This document shows, piece by piece, positions 43,172 to 52,165 of a stretch of 64,000 nucleotides of DNA (its first letter is position 1; each line of letters opens with the position of its first letter). Position numbers and translations under genes: made by a program. The stretch is from assembly GCF_963422335.1 (NCBI RefSeq), contig NZ_OY729424.1:2294001-2358000 (forward strand), in the 5' to 3' direction. A model generated the notes under the pieces. That model saw only the letters and a program-made list of their open reading frames with translations, searched no databases and was not told where the DNA came from. Origin of the DNA: an uncultured Roseateles sp. Its GTDB lineage: Bacteria > Pseudomonadota > Gammaproteobacteria > Burkholderiales > Burkholderiaceae_C.

Positions 43172-43948
43172 ATGAAAAGCATGAGCTGGACGATTGCCGA
43201 TGTGGCGCTGACAAGCCGCTTCTTCCTGGGCAGCGCGGGCTATCCCTCGCCCGAGATCCTGCATGCCGCGATCAAGGCCTCGGGCACCGAGGTGGTGACC
43301 GTGGGGCTTCGCCGTCAGATAGGTGCGGACAACGGCTTCATTCCGGCATTGCTTGATACCGGCGTGCGGCTGCTGCCCAACACGGCCGGCTGCCGCAGCG
43401 CCCGCGAGGCCGTCACCTTGGCGCAGATGGCGCGCGAGCTGCTGGGCACACACTGGATCAAGCTGGAAGTCGTCGGCGACGAGCACACGCTGCAGCCCGA
43501 TCCGTTCGAGCTCTTGCTGGCCACCGAGCAACTGGTGAAGGAGGGCTTCGAGGTTTTTCCCTACTGCACCGACGATCTGGTGAGCTGCCAGCGCCTGCTC
43601 GATGCCGGCTGCCGCATCCTGATGCCCTGGGGCGCGCCCATAGGCTCGGGCCAGGGCCTGCTCAATCCCTGGGCGCTGCGCACCCTGCGCGCCCGCCTGC
43701 CCGGGGCCACGCTGGTGGTCGATGCCGGCATCGGTGCACCTTCCCATGCGGCCCTGGCGATGGAGCTGGGCTTCGACGCCGTGCTGCTGAACTCGGCCGT
43801 GGCTCAGGCTGCCGACCCGGTGGGCATGGCGGCGGGCTTTGCGTCAGCCATTACCGGCGGCCGTGCCGGCTTCGAGGCCGGCCTGCTGGTGCCGCAGGAC
43901 ATGGCCGTCGCCAGCACCCCCGTTACCGCGAGGCCCTTCACGCTATGA
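43172..43948 (+). CDS. thiG: Thiazole synthase
   Basis: 258 aa TIM-barrel enzyme that joins deoxyxylulose phosphate, dehydroglycine and ThiS-sulfur. The Schiff-base lysine lies in H-W-I-K-L-E-V, and N-T-A-G-C, P-Y-C-T-D-D, V-D-A-G-I-G and N-S-A-V-A-Q are conserved. Start 43172 abuts thiS; Met4 (43181) is an alternative. It overlaps thiDE by ATGA. Confidence 0.96.
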   Translation: MKSMSWTIADVALTSRFFLGSAGYPSPEILHAAIKASGTEVVTVGLRRQIGADNGFIPALLDTGVRLLPNTAGCRSAREAVTLAQMARELLGTHWIKLEVVGDEHTLQPDPFELLLATEQLVKEGFEVFPYCTDDLVSCQRLLDAGCRILMPWGAPIGSGQGLLNPWALRTLRARLPGATLVVDAGIGAPSHAALAMELGFDAVLLNSAVAQAADPVGMAAGFASAITGGRAGFEAGLLVPQDMAVASTPVTARPFTL

Positions 43949-45450
43949 CTACCAAACCCATCGTCTGGACGATTGCCGGCTCCGACAGCGGCGGCGGCGC
44001 CGGCCTGCAGGCCGATCTGAAGGCCTTTGACGCTTTCGACGTCCATGGTTGCAGCGCCGTCAGTGCGATCACGGCGCAGAACTCCTTAACCGTGCAGCAG
44101 ATTCAGGCGGTCGCGCCCGAGCTGCTCGACGCCCAGTTGCAGGCACTGAGCGAGGACCTGCCGCCTGCCGCGATCAAGTGCGGCATGCTGGGCAGTGCTG
44201 CCAATGCGCGCGTCGTGGCGCGCTGGGTGCGCCGTCTGCGCGAGCGGGCGCCGGTGGCCCTGGTGCTCGACCCGGTCTGGCGCGCCAGCACCGGGGCTGA
44301 CCTCAGCGGAGCCGAATTGCGCGAGGTCTATCGCAGCGAGCTGCTGCCGCTGGCCGATGTGATCACACCGAACCGGGCCGAGGCTGTCTGGCTCCTGGGC
44401 GCAGTGGCAGCGGATGGCCAGGCGGCGGCCGCGTTGCAGGTGCTGGGCGCCAAAATGGTGCTGATCACCGGCGGCGACGCGGGCGGCGAGCTCTCGAATG
44501 ACTGGCTGCAAAGCCCGCAGGCCCAGGGCTGGCTGAGCCTGCCGCGCATAGCCACACCTCACCACCACGGCACCGGCTGCGTGTTCGCGGCTTCGCTGGC
44601 GGCCGCGCTGGCCCACGGCTTCTGCGCCGCCGATGCCGCCGTGCTCGCCAAGATGGCCACCGCCGAGGCCTTGCGCCAGGGCTATGCGGCCGGCGCCGGT
44701 GCCGGCCCGGTGCGTCCGCAGGCCGGCTTCGCCTTGCGACGCGAGAACCTGCCCTCGCTGTGGTCAGACGCTGCCGCCGGCCTGCGCTTTGCCGCGCTGA
44801 GCGAACCCGACATGGGCCTGTACGCCATCGCCGACAGCGCCGCCTGGATAGTGCGTCTGCTCGCCGCTGGTGTGCGCACGCTGCAGTTGCGCATCAAGGA
44901 CGCCGCCACGCCCGATCTGCGCCAGCAGCTCGCCCGCAGCATTGCCGCTGCAAAGGCTGCAGGTGCCCAGCTGTTCATCAACGACCACTGGGCCCTGGCC
45001 CTGGAACTCGGCGCCTATGGCGTGCACCTCGGCCAGGAGGATCTCGCCACCGCCGATCTGCAGGCACTCGCCGACGCCGGCCTGCGCCTGGGCGTCAGCA
45101 CCCACAGCCTGTGGGAAGTGGCCCGCGCCCGCGCCCTGAACCCCAGCTATATCGCCTGCGGCCCCATCCATGCCACCCAGACCAAGGACATGCCCTGGCG
45201 CCCCCAGGGCGATGGCAATCTGGCCTATTGGTGCGCGCTGCTGGCCGAGCCGGTGGTGGCGATCGCCGGCATGGACGTCGAGCGCGCCGGCATGGCGTCG
45301 CAATGTGGCGCTCGCGGCGTGGCGGTGCTCAGCGGCATCACGCAGGCGGCCGAGCCCGAGGTGGCGGTAGCGGGCTACCAACAGGCGCTGCACGATGGCG
45401 CCCTGCGGCCCCGGCCGGTCTTGCCATCCTGGCCCCGCCCGACGATTTGA
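43945..45450 (+). CDS. thiDE: Bifunctional HMP-phosphate kinase / thiamine-phosphate synthase (ThiD-ThiE fusion)
   Basis: 501 aa two-domain protein. Residues ~1-265 are ThiD: A-G-S-D-S-G-G-G-A-G at the N-terminus and H-G-T-G-C near 215. Residues ~290-490 are ThiE: L-Q-L-R-I-K-D, F-I-N-D-H-W, G-V-H-L-G-Q-E-D, G-V-S-T-H-S and G-P-I-H-A-T-Q-T-K. The fusion phosphorylates HMP-P and couples HMP-PP with the thiazole phosphate. It is the last gene of the operon, and its end is converged on by the TonB-dependent receptor gene. Confidence 0.96.
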   Translation: MTTKPIVWTIAGSDSGGGAGLQADLKAFDAFDVHGCSAVSAITAQNSLTVQQIQAVAPELLDAQLQALSEDLPPAAIKCGMLGSAANARVVARWVRRLRERAPVALVLDPVWRASTGADLSGAELREVYRSELLPLADVITPNRAEAVWLLGAVAADGQAAAALQVLGAKMVLITGGDAGGELSNDWLQSPQAQGWLSLPRIATPHHHGTGCVFAASLAAALAHGFCAADAAVLAKMATAEALRQGYAAGAGAGPVRPQAGFALRRENLPSLWSDAAAGLRFAALSEPDMGLYAIADSAAWIVRLLAAGVRTLQLRIKDAATPDLRQQLARSIAAAKAAGAQLFINDHWALALELGAYGVHLGQEDLATADLQALADAGLRLGVSTHSLWEVARARALNPSYIACGPIHATQTKDMPWRPQGDGNLAYWCALLAEPVVAIAGMDVERAGMASQCGARGVAVLSGITQAAEPEVAVAGYQQALHDGALRPRPVLPSWPRPTI

Positions 45451-45460
45451 AACGCCCAAG

Positions 45461-45520
45461 AAAAAAGCGGGGCGCTTGCGCGTCCCGCTTCGAGGTATGG
45501 CCGCGGGGCCGAAGCCCCGC
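45461..45520 (-). terminator. Terminator hairpins between thiDE and the TonB-dependent receptor (convergent)
   Basis: First hairpin AGCGGGGCGC / GCGTCCCGCT (45466-45489) is followed on the minus strand by six T (45461-45466), a good terminator for the receptor gene. A second stem GCGGGGC-CGAA-GCCCCGC (45503-45520) lacks a T-run and may stop plus-strand transcripts with Rho or simply stabilise the 3' end. Confidence 0.75.
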
Positions 45521-45531
45521 CGCAACCAGTC

Positions 45532-48309
45532 TTACTTGAACTGGTAGGTCAGCGAGCCGTAGAGGAAGCGGCCGCGCGGGTCGGAGAAAGAGGCGGCATA
45601 GCCGGCCGCATGCGAACCGTAGGACGACACGGCCGTGTACGGGGGCTCTTCGGAGGTGATGTTCTTGATGCCGAAGCGCATGTTCAGGTTCTTGATGCCC
45701 TTGTAGCCCATCGCGATGTTGAAGCGCGAGCTGTCCTTGACGCGATGTTCAACAGACGGACCCACATTGTTCTCGACCAAGGTGGCCGACTCGGTCCAGC
45801 CGCGCACGAACTGGTTCTCGATCGTGAAGGTCCAGTCGCCGCGCTGGAAGTCCAGCGCCGCGGTGTGCTGCCAGCGCGGCACCGGCTGCACGGCCGAGCC
45901 GTCGCCGGCGGTGCCGACATAGCTGGTGTACTCGCCGCCCTTGTCGGCTTGACGCTTCCAGTCGATCACATAGGTGGCCACGAAACTGGCGCCCAGTTTG
46001 ATGCCGTCCTGCAGGTTCAGGCTGCTACGCAGGTCCAAGTCGATGCCCGAGGTCTTCAGGTCGCCGAGGTTGTCCACCGGGCTTTCGATATAGGACACAA
46101 AGCCCTGCGCATTGCGCTTGATGCGGCTCTTGTACTTGGCGTAGAGCTTGGGATCCGAGAAGATCGCGTCGCCACCGATGGTGCTGATCTGGTCCTTCTT
46201 CAGGATGTTCCAGTAGTCGACCGCGATCGACACGCTGCGGCCGGGCTCGAACACCACGCCGGTGCTGAACTGGCGTGACTTCTCGGGCTTCAGGCCCGGG
46301 CTGGCGAACTGGCGCACGTTGTACTGGATCTCGCACTTCGGATCAGCTTCGAAGCCCTTCGGGCAATCCGGGTCCTTCAGGCTATTGGCCGTGTTGGTGG
46401 TCGACACGGGGCTGTTCACGTCCCACAGGGTCGGGGCGCGGAAGCCGGTGCCGGCGGCGGCGCGCAGCACCAGCTCCTTGCTGGGCTGGAAGCGTATCGT
46501 GGCGCGGGGATTGAAGGTGCTGCCGAAGTCGCTGTACTTGTCGTAGCGGGCCGAAACACCCGCCTCCCAGCCCTTGGCGAAGGGCATGCTCAGCTCGCCG
46601 TACAGGGCGGTGATGGTGCGCGAGGCAATCGTCGTGGGCACCGTGCCCTCGCCGCCGATGTGCTTGCCGGCGGAGTAGTCGGCATTGACCGGGCGGTCCT
46701 CGGCCTTTTCGCGGCGGGCGCTGCCGCCCAGGGCCAGGGCCATATTGCCGCCGGCCATGGGCATCAGCTCACGGCTGGCCTTGAAGTCGACCTCGGTCGT
46801 CGTGCTGGTCGACTCGCGCATCAGACCGTCCAGGGCCGAAGCGGCCCAGGCGGCTTCGCCAGCGGCGTCGCTAGGCCCGAAGGGGTTGATCAGGCCCTTG
46901 GCCAGGGCGTCCAGGAAGCGGCCCTCATGGACATAGCCCAGATAGGAGAGCGACCCCTTGGCGCGCGAGAGGTTGACGGCGGTGTCGTAGTCCCAACCGC
47001 TGAGCACGCCATTGGCGCCGAAAACCACCCGGGTCTGGGTGTTGGTGTTGTCGTTGATGCGGTTGCCGCGCGGAATGGCGCGCAGCGCCACTTCGGCCAT
47101 GCCGTCGGGGCCGAACGGGTTGATCGCAGGATTGACAAAGTCTGCATCGGTGTAGCCCAGCTTGATCAGCAGATCGCGCGGGAAGTATTTGCTGTTGATG
47201 GGCATCAGCGGGTGGGCATAGTCCCCCTTGACCGGATCCAGGCTGGTGGCACCCCAGAAGATAGGCGTCGGTGCGATGCGGCCGATGCTGTGGTTGCGGG
47301 CCAGCGAAGCCTCGGCAAACAGCTGATGGTCCTTGGACACATTGAAGGTCGCGCGGCCGTAGAGGTCGCCCTTGTCCTGGTCGGGCAGGTTGTCCAGCGT
47401 GGCGGCGTAGATGAAGCGGCAGATGAAGGTGTTGGTGCCGTTGGGCGATTTGCCGGTGGCGCGCAAGGTCGTGAAGGTCGGATCGCACTTCTCGAACTGG
47501 CTGCCGATATTCAGATCGGTGTGGGCACCCGGGCTCACGCCAAAATCGCCCAAGCGGCCGGGGAAGCCACCACCGGAGGTCGGGGGGCCTGCGCCGGGAA
47601 TCTCCTGCGCGCCACGGTTGTAGAACTGTTGCTCGATGGCGCGCAGGCGGCTGTTTTTCTGCACATTGCCGGTGACCAGCACATTGAACTTGTCGGTCAG
47701 CAGATCGCCGAAGCCGACGGCAATGCTGGCGCCTTTCTCGGCGCCACCGATATTGCTCTCGGTGTTGCCGTAGCGTATCGAGACCTCGCCGTTGCGGTAG
47801 TCGCGCTTGGTGATGAAGTTGATCACACCGGCCACGGCATCGGTGCCGTACACGGCAGAAGCGCCGTCGCGCAGGATTTCAACCCGCTCCAGCGCGGCGA
47901 AGGGGATGCTGTTCAGGTCGACGGCCGCATTGCCACCGATGCTGCCGAAGGGGTGATTGGCCAGGCGGCGGCCGTTCAGCAGCACCAGGGTGGAGTTGGG
48001 GCCCAGACCACGCAGATTGGCATTGGACGTGGCATAGCCGGCGCCCTGCGTGGTGTCGGAGATGGCGGCGGCGCTGGCCGAGACGCGCTTGAGCAGTTCC
48101 TCGACGTTGGTGGCGCCGGACTTTTCGATCTGGTCACGGGTGATCACGGTCACCGGCAACGCCGTTTCTGACTCCAGCCGCTTGATCGAGGAGCCCGTCA
48201 CCGTCACGCGCTCCAGCGTTTGGCCTTGCGCCAGGGCTATTTGGGGGGCAGCGAGGCCAGCACCCAGGGCTGCCAATACGGCAACGCCTATCTTGGTTTT
48301 CTTGAACAT
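45532..48309 (-). CDS. TonB-dependent outer-membrane receptor
   Basis: 925 aa receptor with a signal peptide ending A-L-A-Q, a TonB-box-like L-E-R-V-T-V-T-G segment just after it, a plug domain (P-V-T-V-I-T-R-D-Q-I-E-K-S-G, L-R-G-L-G-P-N-S-T-L-V-L-L-N-G-R-R-L, V-E-I-L-R-D-G-A-S-A-V-Y-G-T-D-A-V-A-G-V-I-N-F) and a long 22-strand barrel ending in aromatic L-T-Y-Q-F-K. The ATG at 48309 follows AAGGAG. This subfamily of large receptors is common in Burkholderiales and Xanthomonads; substrates range from siderophores to saccharides and cannot be told here. No Fur box or TPP riboswitch was seen upstream, so neither iron nor thiamine import is directly supported. Confidence 0.94.
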   Translation of the reverse strand: MFKKTKIGVAVLAALGAGLAAPQIALAQGQTLERVTVTGSSIKRLESETALPVTVITRDQIEKSGATNVEELLKRVSASAAAISDTTQGAGYATSNANLRGLGPNSTLVLLNGRRLANHPFGSIGGNAAVDLNSIPFAALERVEILRDGASAVYGTDAVAGVINFITKRDYRNGEVSIRYGNTESNIGGAEKGASIAVGFGDLLTDKFNVLVTGNVQKNSRLRAIEQQFYNRGAQEIPGAGPPTSGGGFPGRLGDFGVSPGAHTDLNIGSQFEKCDPTFTTLRATGKSPNGTNTFICRFIYAATLDNLPDQDKGDLYGRATFNVSKDHQLFAEASLARNHSIGRIAPTPIFWGATSLDPVKGDYAHPLMPINSKYFPRDLLIKLGYTDADFVNPAINPFGPDGMAEVALRAIPRGNRINDNTNTQTRVVFGANGVLSGWDYDTAVNLSRAKGSLSYLGYVHEGRFLDALAKGLINPFGPSDAAGEAAWAASALDGLMRESTSTTTEVDFKASRELMPMAGGNMALALGGSARREKAEDRPVNADYSAGKHIGGEGTVPTTIASRTITALYGELSMPFAKGWEAGVSARYDKYSDFGSTFNPRATIRFQPSKELVLRAAAGTGFRAPTLWDVNSPVSTTNTANSLKDPDCPKGFEADPKCEIQYNVRQFASPGLKPEKSRQFSTGVVFEPGRSVSIAVDYWNILKKDQISTIGGDAIFSDPKLYAKYKSRIKRNAQGFVSYIESPVDNLGDLKTSGIDLDLRSSLNLQDGIKLGASFVATYVIDWKRQADKGGEYTSYVGTAGDGSAVQPVPRWQHTAALDFQRGDWTFTIENQFVRGWTESATLVENNVGPSVEHRVKDSSRFNIAMGYKGIKNLNMRFGIKNITSEEPPYTAVSSYGSHAAGYAASFSDPRGRFLYGSLTYQFK

Positions 48310-48650
48310 CAGCGAACTCCTTGTGCAATCGTGGGTTGGACGACGGGTGTTGAGCACCAGGCACCAAACTCTTGATTTGCCAAGCCCGGCCACTTCAACC
48401 CGTGGGCGGTGATCTTCGTTTTGCCTCTGCCAAGCCCGGCATAGGGAATTCCAATAGGTGTTGCTCCGCAGCAAAAGGGAAAACCCGGCCTTGCTTTGCT
48501 TGTTGCTTGACAACACGGCTGTGCGCAGTCCGCCCCAAGGCCGTGTTCGGGGTCATCGCCGGTGCCGGCGGCACCAGATTCAGGTGGGATGGGGAGACGC
48601 CTGATCAGGCCTTCGGGTCGGCAGCAGCGCCCGGCCTGGTTTCGGCCGAT
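48310..48650. other. Gene-free upstream region of the TonB-dependent receptor, with a direct repeat
   Basis: About 340 bases without a supported gene. TGCCAAGCCCGGC occurs twice in the same orientation, at 48378-48390 and 48428-48440, exactly 50 bases apart (about five helical turns), upstream of the receptor start. Nothing else recognisable was seen. Confidence 0.4.
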
Positions 48651-48761
48651 TCAGGCAAATGTGAGCAGCAGAAAGGCCAGCCAGACCATCACCAGCAGCA
48701 CCATATCGGTGAGCCTGGCGAAGGCGATGCGCAGATGCAGGGGGCGTGGCGGGCTGTACAT
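48651..48761 (-). CDS. Possible small membrane protein (36 aa)
   Basis: A short frame with an ATG at 48761 encodes a basic N-terminal part (P-R-P-L-H-L-R-I-A-F-A-R-L) and one strongly hydrophobic C-terminal helix (M-V-L-L-V-M-V-W-L-A-F-L-L-L). The pattern fits a single-pass small protein, but there is no clear ribosome site and no recognised family. It could be a chance frame. Confidence 0.3.
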   Translation of the reverse strand: MYSPPRPLHLRIAFARLTDMVLLVMVWLAFLLLTFA

Positions 48762-48957
48762 GTGGCGGGTGTGGACGGGTGAAGAAACCGAACTGCACAA
48801 AGTCAAGCAAAGTCTGCCCGAGCCCCGCATCCTCCGCAAGAGTGATGCCCGCAGTTTGTGACCGAAATTTGTAAGCAAGCGGCGAGTTCGCATTCAGTTG
48901 TGTCAATTCGGGGGCAGGTCTTGCAGTCCTGATGGTGGGCGGCGCCGCGTGCCTCGG

Positions 48958-48990
48958 CGGCGAGGGCCAGGGTTTGCCGGGCCCTCGCCG
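48958..48990 (-). terminator. Stem-loop downstream of the cytochrome c operon
   Basis: Perfect 11-base stem CGGCGAGGGCC / GGCCCTCGCCG (48958-48968 and 48980-48990) with an 11-base loop, 4 bases past the cytochrome stop. No T-run follows on the minus strand, so it is either a Rho-assisted stop or an mRNA-stabilising structure. Confidence 0.5.
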
Positions 48991-48994
48991 ATGC

Positions 48995-50266
48995 TCAATG
49001 CACGGGTTTGCCCCGCGCCTGCGTGACCTCGAAGGCCGTGACCGGCGACGCCCGGTTGCCCCACTGCTGACGCACATGGCTGGCGACGGCGGCGATCTCG
49101 GCATCGCTCAGCGCCACCGCGAACGGCGGCATGCCGAAGGGTCGCGGATGGGCCTCGGTGGCCGGCGCAAAGCCGCCTTGCAGGATGACGCGCAGCACAT
49201 TGACGCCAGGTTCCATCGTCACCGCACGGTTGCCGGCCAGGGCCGGATAGATGCCGGCCTCGCCCTGGCCCTGCTTGCCATGGCAGCTGGCGCAGTGCTG
49301 CCCGTAGACCTCGGCGCCGAGACGCTGTGCCGGCGCTGGTGCCATATCGGCCTTGGCCCGCGCCGGCGGTTGCTGGGGCAGGGCCTTCAGATAGCCGGCC
49401 ATCGCTCGCAGATCGGGGTCGCTGAGGTATTGCGTGCTGCCGCGCACGACCTCGCTCATCGGGCCGGACACGCTGGCATCTCTGGCAACACCGGTCTTGA
49501 ACAGGCTGACGATCTCACCCAGCTCCCAATGCGCGACGCTGGCCTGGGCCGTGTCGGCGAGCGAGGGGGCGTACCAGCCCTGCATGGGAATCAGGCCGCC
49601 ACTCAGACCGGCCTCGCTGCCGCCCCAGCTGTTGCGGGCGGCGTGGCAGGCATTGCAATGGCCCAGGCCCTGCACCAGATAGGCGCCACGGTTCCAGCTG
49701 ACGCTTTGCGCCGGCTCGTTCTGATGCACGCCGGGGCTGAAATACAGCGCCCGCCACACTGCCAGCGCCGCCTGGGTGTTGTAAGGGAAGCGCAGTTCAT
49801 GCGCCGGAGCAGCTTGCCGCACCGCCGGCAGGCTTTGCAGGTAGGCGTAGATCGCATCCGCATCGCTGCGGCTGACCTTGGTGTAGTTGGCATAGGGGAA
49901 GACCGGATAGAGCAGGCGCCCGTCCCGGCCGCGGCCGTTGTGCAGCGCGCGCCAGAACTCGTCGGCGCTCCAGGCACCCAGACCGGTGTCCGGGTCGGGC
50001 GTCAGATTGCCGGCGAACACCGTGCCGAAGGGGGTGTCTATGCCCTTGCCGCCGGCGAACGGTGCACCGCCGCGGACAGTGTGGCAGGCCGCGCAATTGC
50101 CGGCACGGGCCAGATATTCGCCGCGGCTTATCAGGTCGGCGCTGGCCGGACCCGCGGCTCGACTGAGCAGCGGAGACTCGTCGCGGACATTCAAGCTCCA
50201 GACGAGTGCGCTGGCGCCAGCGCCGGCGGCCAGCAAGCCCAGGACGGTCTTGAGCAGCGGCTTCAT
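48995..50266 (-). CDS. Tri-haem cytochrome c (alcohol/gluconate dehydrogenase cytochrome-subunit type)
   Basis: 423 aa exported cytochrome with an N-terminal hydrophobic signal/anchor and three C-x-x-C-H haem sites: N-C-A-A-C-H (about residue 57), H-C-N-A-C-H (about 205) and H-C-A-S-C-H (about 340). Domain spacing matches the cytochrome subunits of membrane alcohol, aldehyde and gluconate dehydrogenases, which pass electrons to ubiquinol oxidase. No dehydrogenase catalytic subunit is adjacent. The upstream di-haem cytochrome overlaps it by 4 bases. Partners could be periplasmic Mo or PQQ enzymes elsewhere; the iorAB-like enzyme at the left edge, which also lacks a FAD subunit, is one speculative client. 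Confidence 0.92.
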   Translation of the reverse strand: MKPLLKTVLGLLAAGAGASALVWSLNVRDESPLLSRAAGPASADLISRGEYLARAGNCAACHTVRGGAPFAGGKGIDTPFGTVFAGNLTPDPDTGLGAWSADEFWRALHNGRGRDGRLLYPVFPYANYTKVSRSDADAIYAYLQSLPAVRQAAPAHELRFPYNTQAALAVWRALYFSPGVHQNEPAQSVSWNRGAYLVQGLGHCNACHAARNSWGGSEAGLSGGLIPMQGWYAPSLADTAQASVAHWELGEIVSLFKTGVARDASVSGPMSEVVRGSTQYLSDPDLRAMAGYLKALPQQPPARAKADMAPAPAQRLGAEVYGQHCASCHGKQGQGEAGIYPALAGNRAVTMEPGVNVLRVILQGGFAPATEAHPRPFGMPPFAVALSDAEIAAVASHVRQQWGNRASPVTAFEVTQARGKPVH

Positions 50267-50997
50267 GGCGTCACCTTGGCGCCCTGTGGCACGCCCCCGC
50301 AGCTTAGCGGCAATGGTGCCGGCAGCTCCGTTGCGGCCTTGGCGACAGCCGGCAGCGGCTGTGCGGCCAGCCATTGCGAGACGGCGGCGATGTCGTCCAG
50401 GCTCAGGGTCTTGGCGATCTGGCCCATGCAGTCGGGGGCGTGGGCACGGCGCTGGCCGGACTTCCAGGCCCCCAGCTGGCCATTCAGATAGTCGCGAGGC
50501 AGGCCCAGCAGGCCGGGAACCGCCGGTGCCAGGCCGGTCAGCCTGGCGCCATGGCATTGCACGCAGGCGGGCAGCTTGAGCGTGGCATCGCCATGCGTGG
50601 CCAGGTCTTGCCCGCGCCGCAGCTGGGCGGGGCTGGCGCTGCCGGGCGGCGGTGCGGCATAGGGCAGGTCCAGCGCGGCGAAGTGCTCGGCGATCTCGCG
50701 CAGATAGGCGTCGGACAGCGGCGCCACCAGCTCGTCCATCAGGCCGTAGTGGCGGCGGCCATCGCGAAAATTCAGCAGCTGGTTGTACAGATAGCCGGCC
50801 GGCTTCCCGGCAATGCGCGGGTAGTAGCCATCGGGCGCGGCGCGGCCCTGCTTGCCATGGCAGGTGGTGCAGGCCTGCACGCGCTGGGCGATGCTGTCTT
50901 CGATCTTGGCGGGCAGCGGCTGAGCGGCGGCAGGGCCGGCCAGCAGGGAAAAGCACAGGGCCGCCAGCGGCTTGGATAGGGCGTCGTAAGGGTTCAC
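50263..50997 (-). CDS. Di-haem cytochrome c (c4-like)
   Basis: About 244 aa with a signal peptide (A-L-C-F-S-L-L-A-G-P-A-A-A-Q) and two C-x-x-C-H sites, A-C-T-T-C-H and A-C-V-Q-C-H, about 110 residues apart, as in two-domain cytochrome c4. A GTG at 50997 gives a compact signal peptide; a TTG at 51030 is the longer option. It overlaps the tri-haem gene by ATGA, so the two are made together and probably form an electron-transfer chain. Confidence 0.87.
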   Translation of the reverse strand: MNPYDALSKPLAALCFSLLAGPAAAQPLPAKIEDSIAQRVQACTTCHGKQGRAAPDGYYPRIAGKPAGYLYNQLLNFRDGRRHYGLMDELVAPLSDAYLREIAEHFAALDLPYAAPPPGSASPAQLRRGQDLATHGDATLKLPACVQCHGARLTGLAPAVPGLLGLPRDYLNGQLGAWKSGQRRAHAPDCMGQIAKTLSLDDIAAVSQWLAAQPLPAVAKAATELPAPLPLSCGGVPQGAKVTP

Positions 50998-51060
50998 GCC
51001 GCCACTATGCCCGAGCCACCCTGCGCCCAACAGCGCCAGATGGTGGCAAAAACCACCGTA

Positions 51061-52065
51061 TCAGTCACCCGCCGGCTCGCTCCCCCAGGGCAGGACGACG
51101 ACATTGCCGATCTGCCGGCCGTGTTCGACCATCTCGTGTGCGGCCACCGTCTGCTCCAAGGGCAGGCGTGCCGCCACCTGGTGCTGGAGCCAGTCCTCGG
51201 CGATGGCCCGGTGCACGCCGGCAATGCCGGCGGCACGCTGCTCCGGCTTGAGCTCATAGACGATGAAGAAGCGCAGGCTCAGGCCGTGGACCAGGTACTC
51301 GTTCATCGGCAGCCGGGCCTGCCAATCGTCCGAGCCATAGATGGTGACGTGGCCCTGGGGCACGAGCAGCCGGGTGTACAGCCCGGCATTGGCGCTCAGA
51401 TTGACCTCGATGATGCGATCGACGCCGCGTCCGCTGGTCAGTTCGGCGACGCGGGCCGGCAGATCCTCGCTCTTGTAGTCGATCGCTACTTCGGCGCCGG
51501 CGGCCAGCGCATGCCGGGCCTTGTCGGCCGAGCTGACGGTGGCGATCACCCGCGCACCGGCCCGTGCCGCGAACTGCACGGCGTAGTGGCCCACGGCACC
51601 GGCGCCGCCCTGCACCAGCAGCGTCTGGCCGGCCACCGGCCCCTCGCCATGCACGGCCTCCCAGGCGGTCAAGGCCGGAATGCCCAGACAGGCCGCCTCG
51701 GCAAAGCCCAGGCCGGCGGGCATGGGCACGGCCAGCACGGCCGGCACGACGATGTACTCGGCCGCCGTGCCCTGCGGCCGGCGCCATTGCGCGTTGTACA
51801 GCCAGACGCGCTGGCCCAGCCGCTCGGCCGGCACGCCCTCGCCCAGCGCATCGACGATGCCCGAGCCGTCGCTGTGCGGCACGACCTCGGGGTGGCGTAT
51901 CTGCGCGCCGCGCCGGGCCTTCACGTCCGAGGGGTTGACGCCCGAGGCCAGCACCTTGACCCGCAGTTCGCCGGGGCCTGGCGTGGGCAGCGGCAGTTGC
52001 AGCAGCTCCAGCACATCGCTGGCAGAGCCGGTGCGGTGGTACTGGATGGCGCGCATCGTGGTCAT
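51061..52065 (-). CDS. NADPH:quinone oxidoreductase / zeta-crystallin-like medium-chain reductase
   Basis: 334 aa member of the MDR superfamily without zinc ligands. N-terminal G-V-N-P-S-D-V and the Rossmann motif G-G-A-G-A-V-G-H-Y-A-V-Q are characteristic of quinone reductases. AGGAG precedes the ATG. It probably reduces quinones or enones using NADPH. The gene lies alone between the cytochromes and a MocR regulator; nothing ties it firmly to either, although the co-oriented MocR gene is 100 bases upstream. Confidence 0.9.
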   Translation of the reverse strand: MTTMRAIQYHRTGSASDVLELLQLPLPTPGPGELRVKVLASGVNPSDVKARRGAQIRHPEVVPHSDGSGIVDALGEGVPAERLGQRVWLYNAQWRRPQGTAAEYIVVPAVLAVPMPAGLGFAEAACLGIPALTAWEAVHGEGPVAGQTLLVQGGAGAVGHYAVQFAARAGARVIATVSSADKARHALAAGAEVAIDYKSEDLPARVAELTSGRGVDRIIEVNLSANAGLYTRLLVPQGHVTIYGSDDWQARLPMNEYLVHGLSLRFFIVYELKPEQRAAGIAGVHRAIAEDWLQHQVAARLPLEQTVAAHEMVEHGRQIGNVVVLPWGSEPAGD

Positions 52066-52165
52066 GGGGACTCCTGGGTGTCGGCGGTCAATCTCGGGGT
52101 GGCAAGCCTCGCACGAATGCCCTGGCCTCAGCGGGCGCGGGGTTTTGCGCCCCTGCCGCCGGGCC

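Noticed and set aside
46660..48171. 503-codon plus-strand frame across the TonB-dependent receptor
   Set aside because: It lies wholly inside the receptor gene on the opposite strand; the receptor frame has signal peptide, plug and barrel motifs, and the antisense frame has none.
45532..48309. Thiamine transporter assignment for the TonB-dependent receptor next to the thi operon
   Set aside because: It is on the opposite strand, separated by terminators, and has no TPP riboswitch upstream; proximity alone is not evidence.
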